A stretch of 7,127 nt of DNA from Weeksellaceae bacterium (GTDB lineage: Bacteria > Bacteroidota > Bacteroidia > Flavobacteriales > Weeksellaceae), in NCBI GenBank assembly GCA_028698395.1, contig JAQVDG010000101.1, positions 1 to 7,127 on the forward strand. The letters are read 5' to 3'. The translations under genes were made by a program, and so were the position numbers. This document shows positions 7,014-7,127 of this stretch, one piece after another. Under the pieces are notes generated by a model that searched no databases, was not told the origin of the DNA, and saw nothing but the letters and a program-made list of their open reading frames with translations. How positions within the stretch are numbered: the stretch's first letter is position 1; each line of letters opens with the position of its first letter.

Positions 7014-7127
7014 TTATTCTTCTTCAAAAGAATTCCAGCCTTGAGCAGTTAATTTCATAGCAGAATTTTCTCCTTTCAGCATTAAATAATTTTCTGCATT
7101 TTGCTCAGTTGTATGCCCGATTACTGT
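7014..7127 (-). CDS. C-terminal end of an unidentified protein (cut by window edge)
   Basis: The last 37 codons of a minus-strand gene end with TAA at 7014-7016; the start lies beyond the right edge. The tail reads TVIGHTTEQNAENYL, then MLKGENSAMKL, then TAQGWNSFEEE, with an acidic end. The codon use and composition look like real coding sequence and agree with the neighbours. I do not recognise the family from so short a piece. There is no clear GC-rich terminator behind it, so transcription may continue towards the secreted protein gene 169 bp downstream. Confidence 0.6.
   Translation of the reverse strand, partial: TVIGHTTEQNAENYLMLKGENSAMKLTAQGWNSFEEE

Overview
This window looks like a chromosomal housekeeping region of a low-GC Bacteroidetes bacterium, most likely of the Flavobacteriales. 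Three things support that. Five of the gene starts have the Bacteroidetes-type -7 promoter element TAnnTTTG shortly upstream. The F1 ATPase beta and epsilon genes stand as a separate two-gene unit. The beta subunit carries a long insertion after the GERTREG loop that E. coli beta lacks. I see no insertion sequence, phage gene, CRISPR array, tRNA or rRNA.

Layout, left to right. A strong rho-independent terminator (79-114) closes the minus-strand atpD-atpC unit (134-2008). A 255-bp divergent intergenic region separates atpD from ribF and holds promoter-like elements for both. On the plus strand follow ribF (FAD/FMN synthesis, 2264-3190) and a pirin-family cupin (3216-4109). The end of the pirin gene overlaps by 36 bp the end of a convergent urea-transporter-family gene (4074-4952, minus). 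Next, on the minus strand, is a tightly overlapping pair: a single-domain rhodanese (5603-5950) and a class I SAM methyltransferase of the TPMT/HOL type (5026-5625). A second good terminator (6028-6055) lies between this pair and a secreted, Ser/Asn/Arg-rich protein with a Tyr-rich DUF6515-like C-terminal domain (6074-6844, minus). After a 169-bp AT-rich, palindrome-rich gap comes the C-terminal end of one more minus-strand gene, cut by the window edge (7014-7127).

Function. AtpD and AtpC are parts of the F1 catalytic head and central stalk of ATP synthase; the remaining subunits must be encoded elsewhere. RibF makes FMN and FAD. The urea transporter is a complete channel-type protein, but no urease gene is visible here. 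The rhodanese-methyltransferase pair is the most suggestive functional association: sulfur transfer followed by methylation of a small thiol, thiocyanate or chalcogenide. Upstream of its promoter is a 14-bp GTAAC-N4-GTTAC dyad with the geometry of a CRP/FNR-family site, placed close to the -41 position used by class II activators.

No clearly new multi-gene system is visible. The items most worth a second look are the CRP/FNR-like dyad with the rhodanese-methyltransferase operon, the near-leaderless ribF start, the repeat-built secreted protein with its palindromic upstream region, and the antisense overlap of the pirin and urea-transporter genes.
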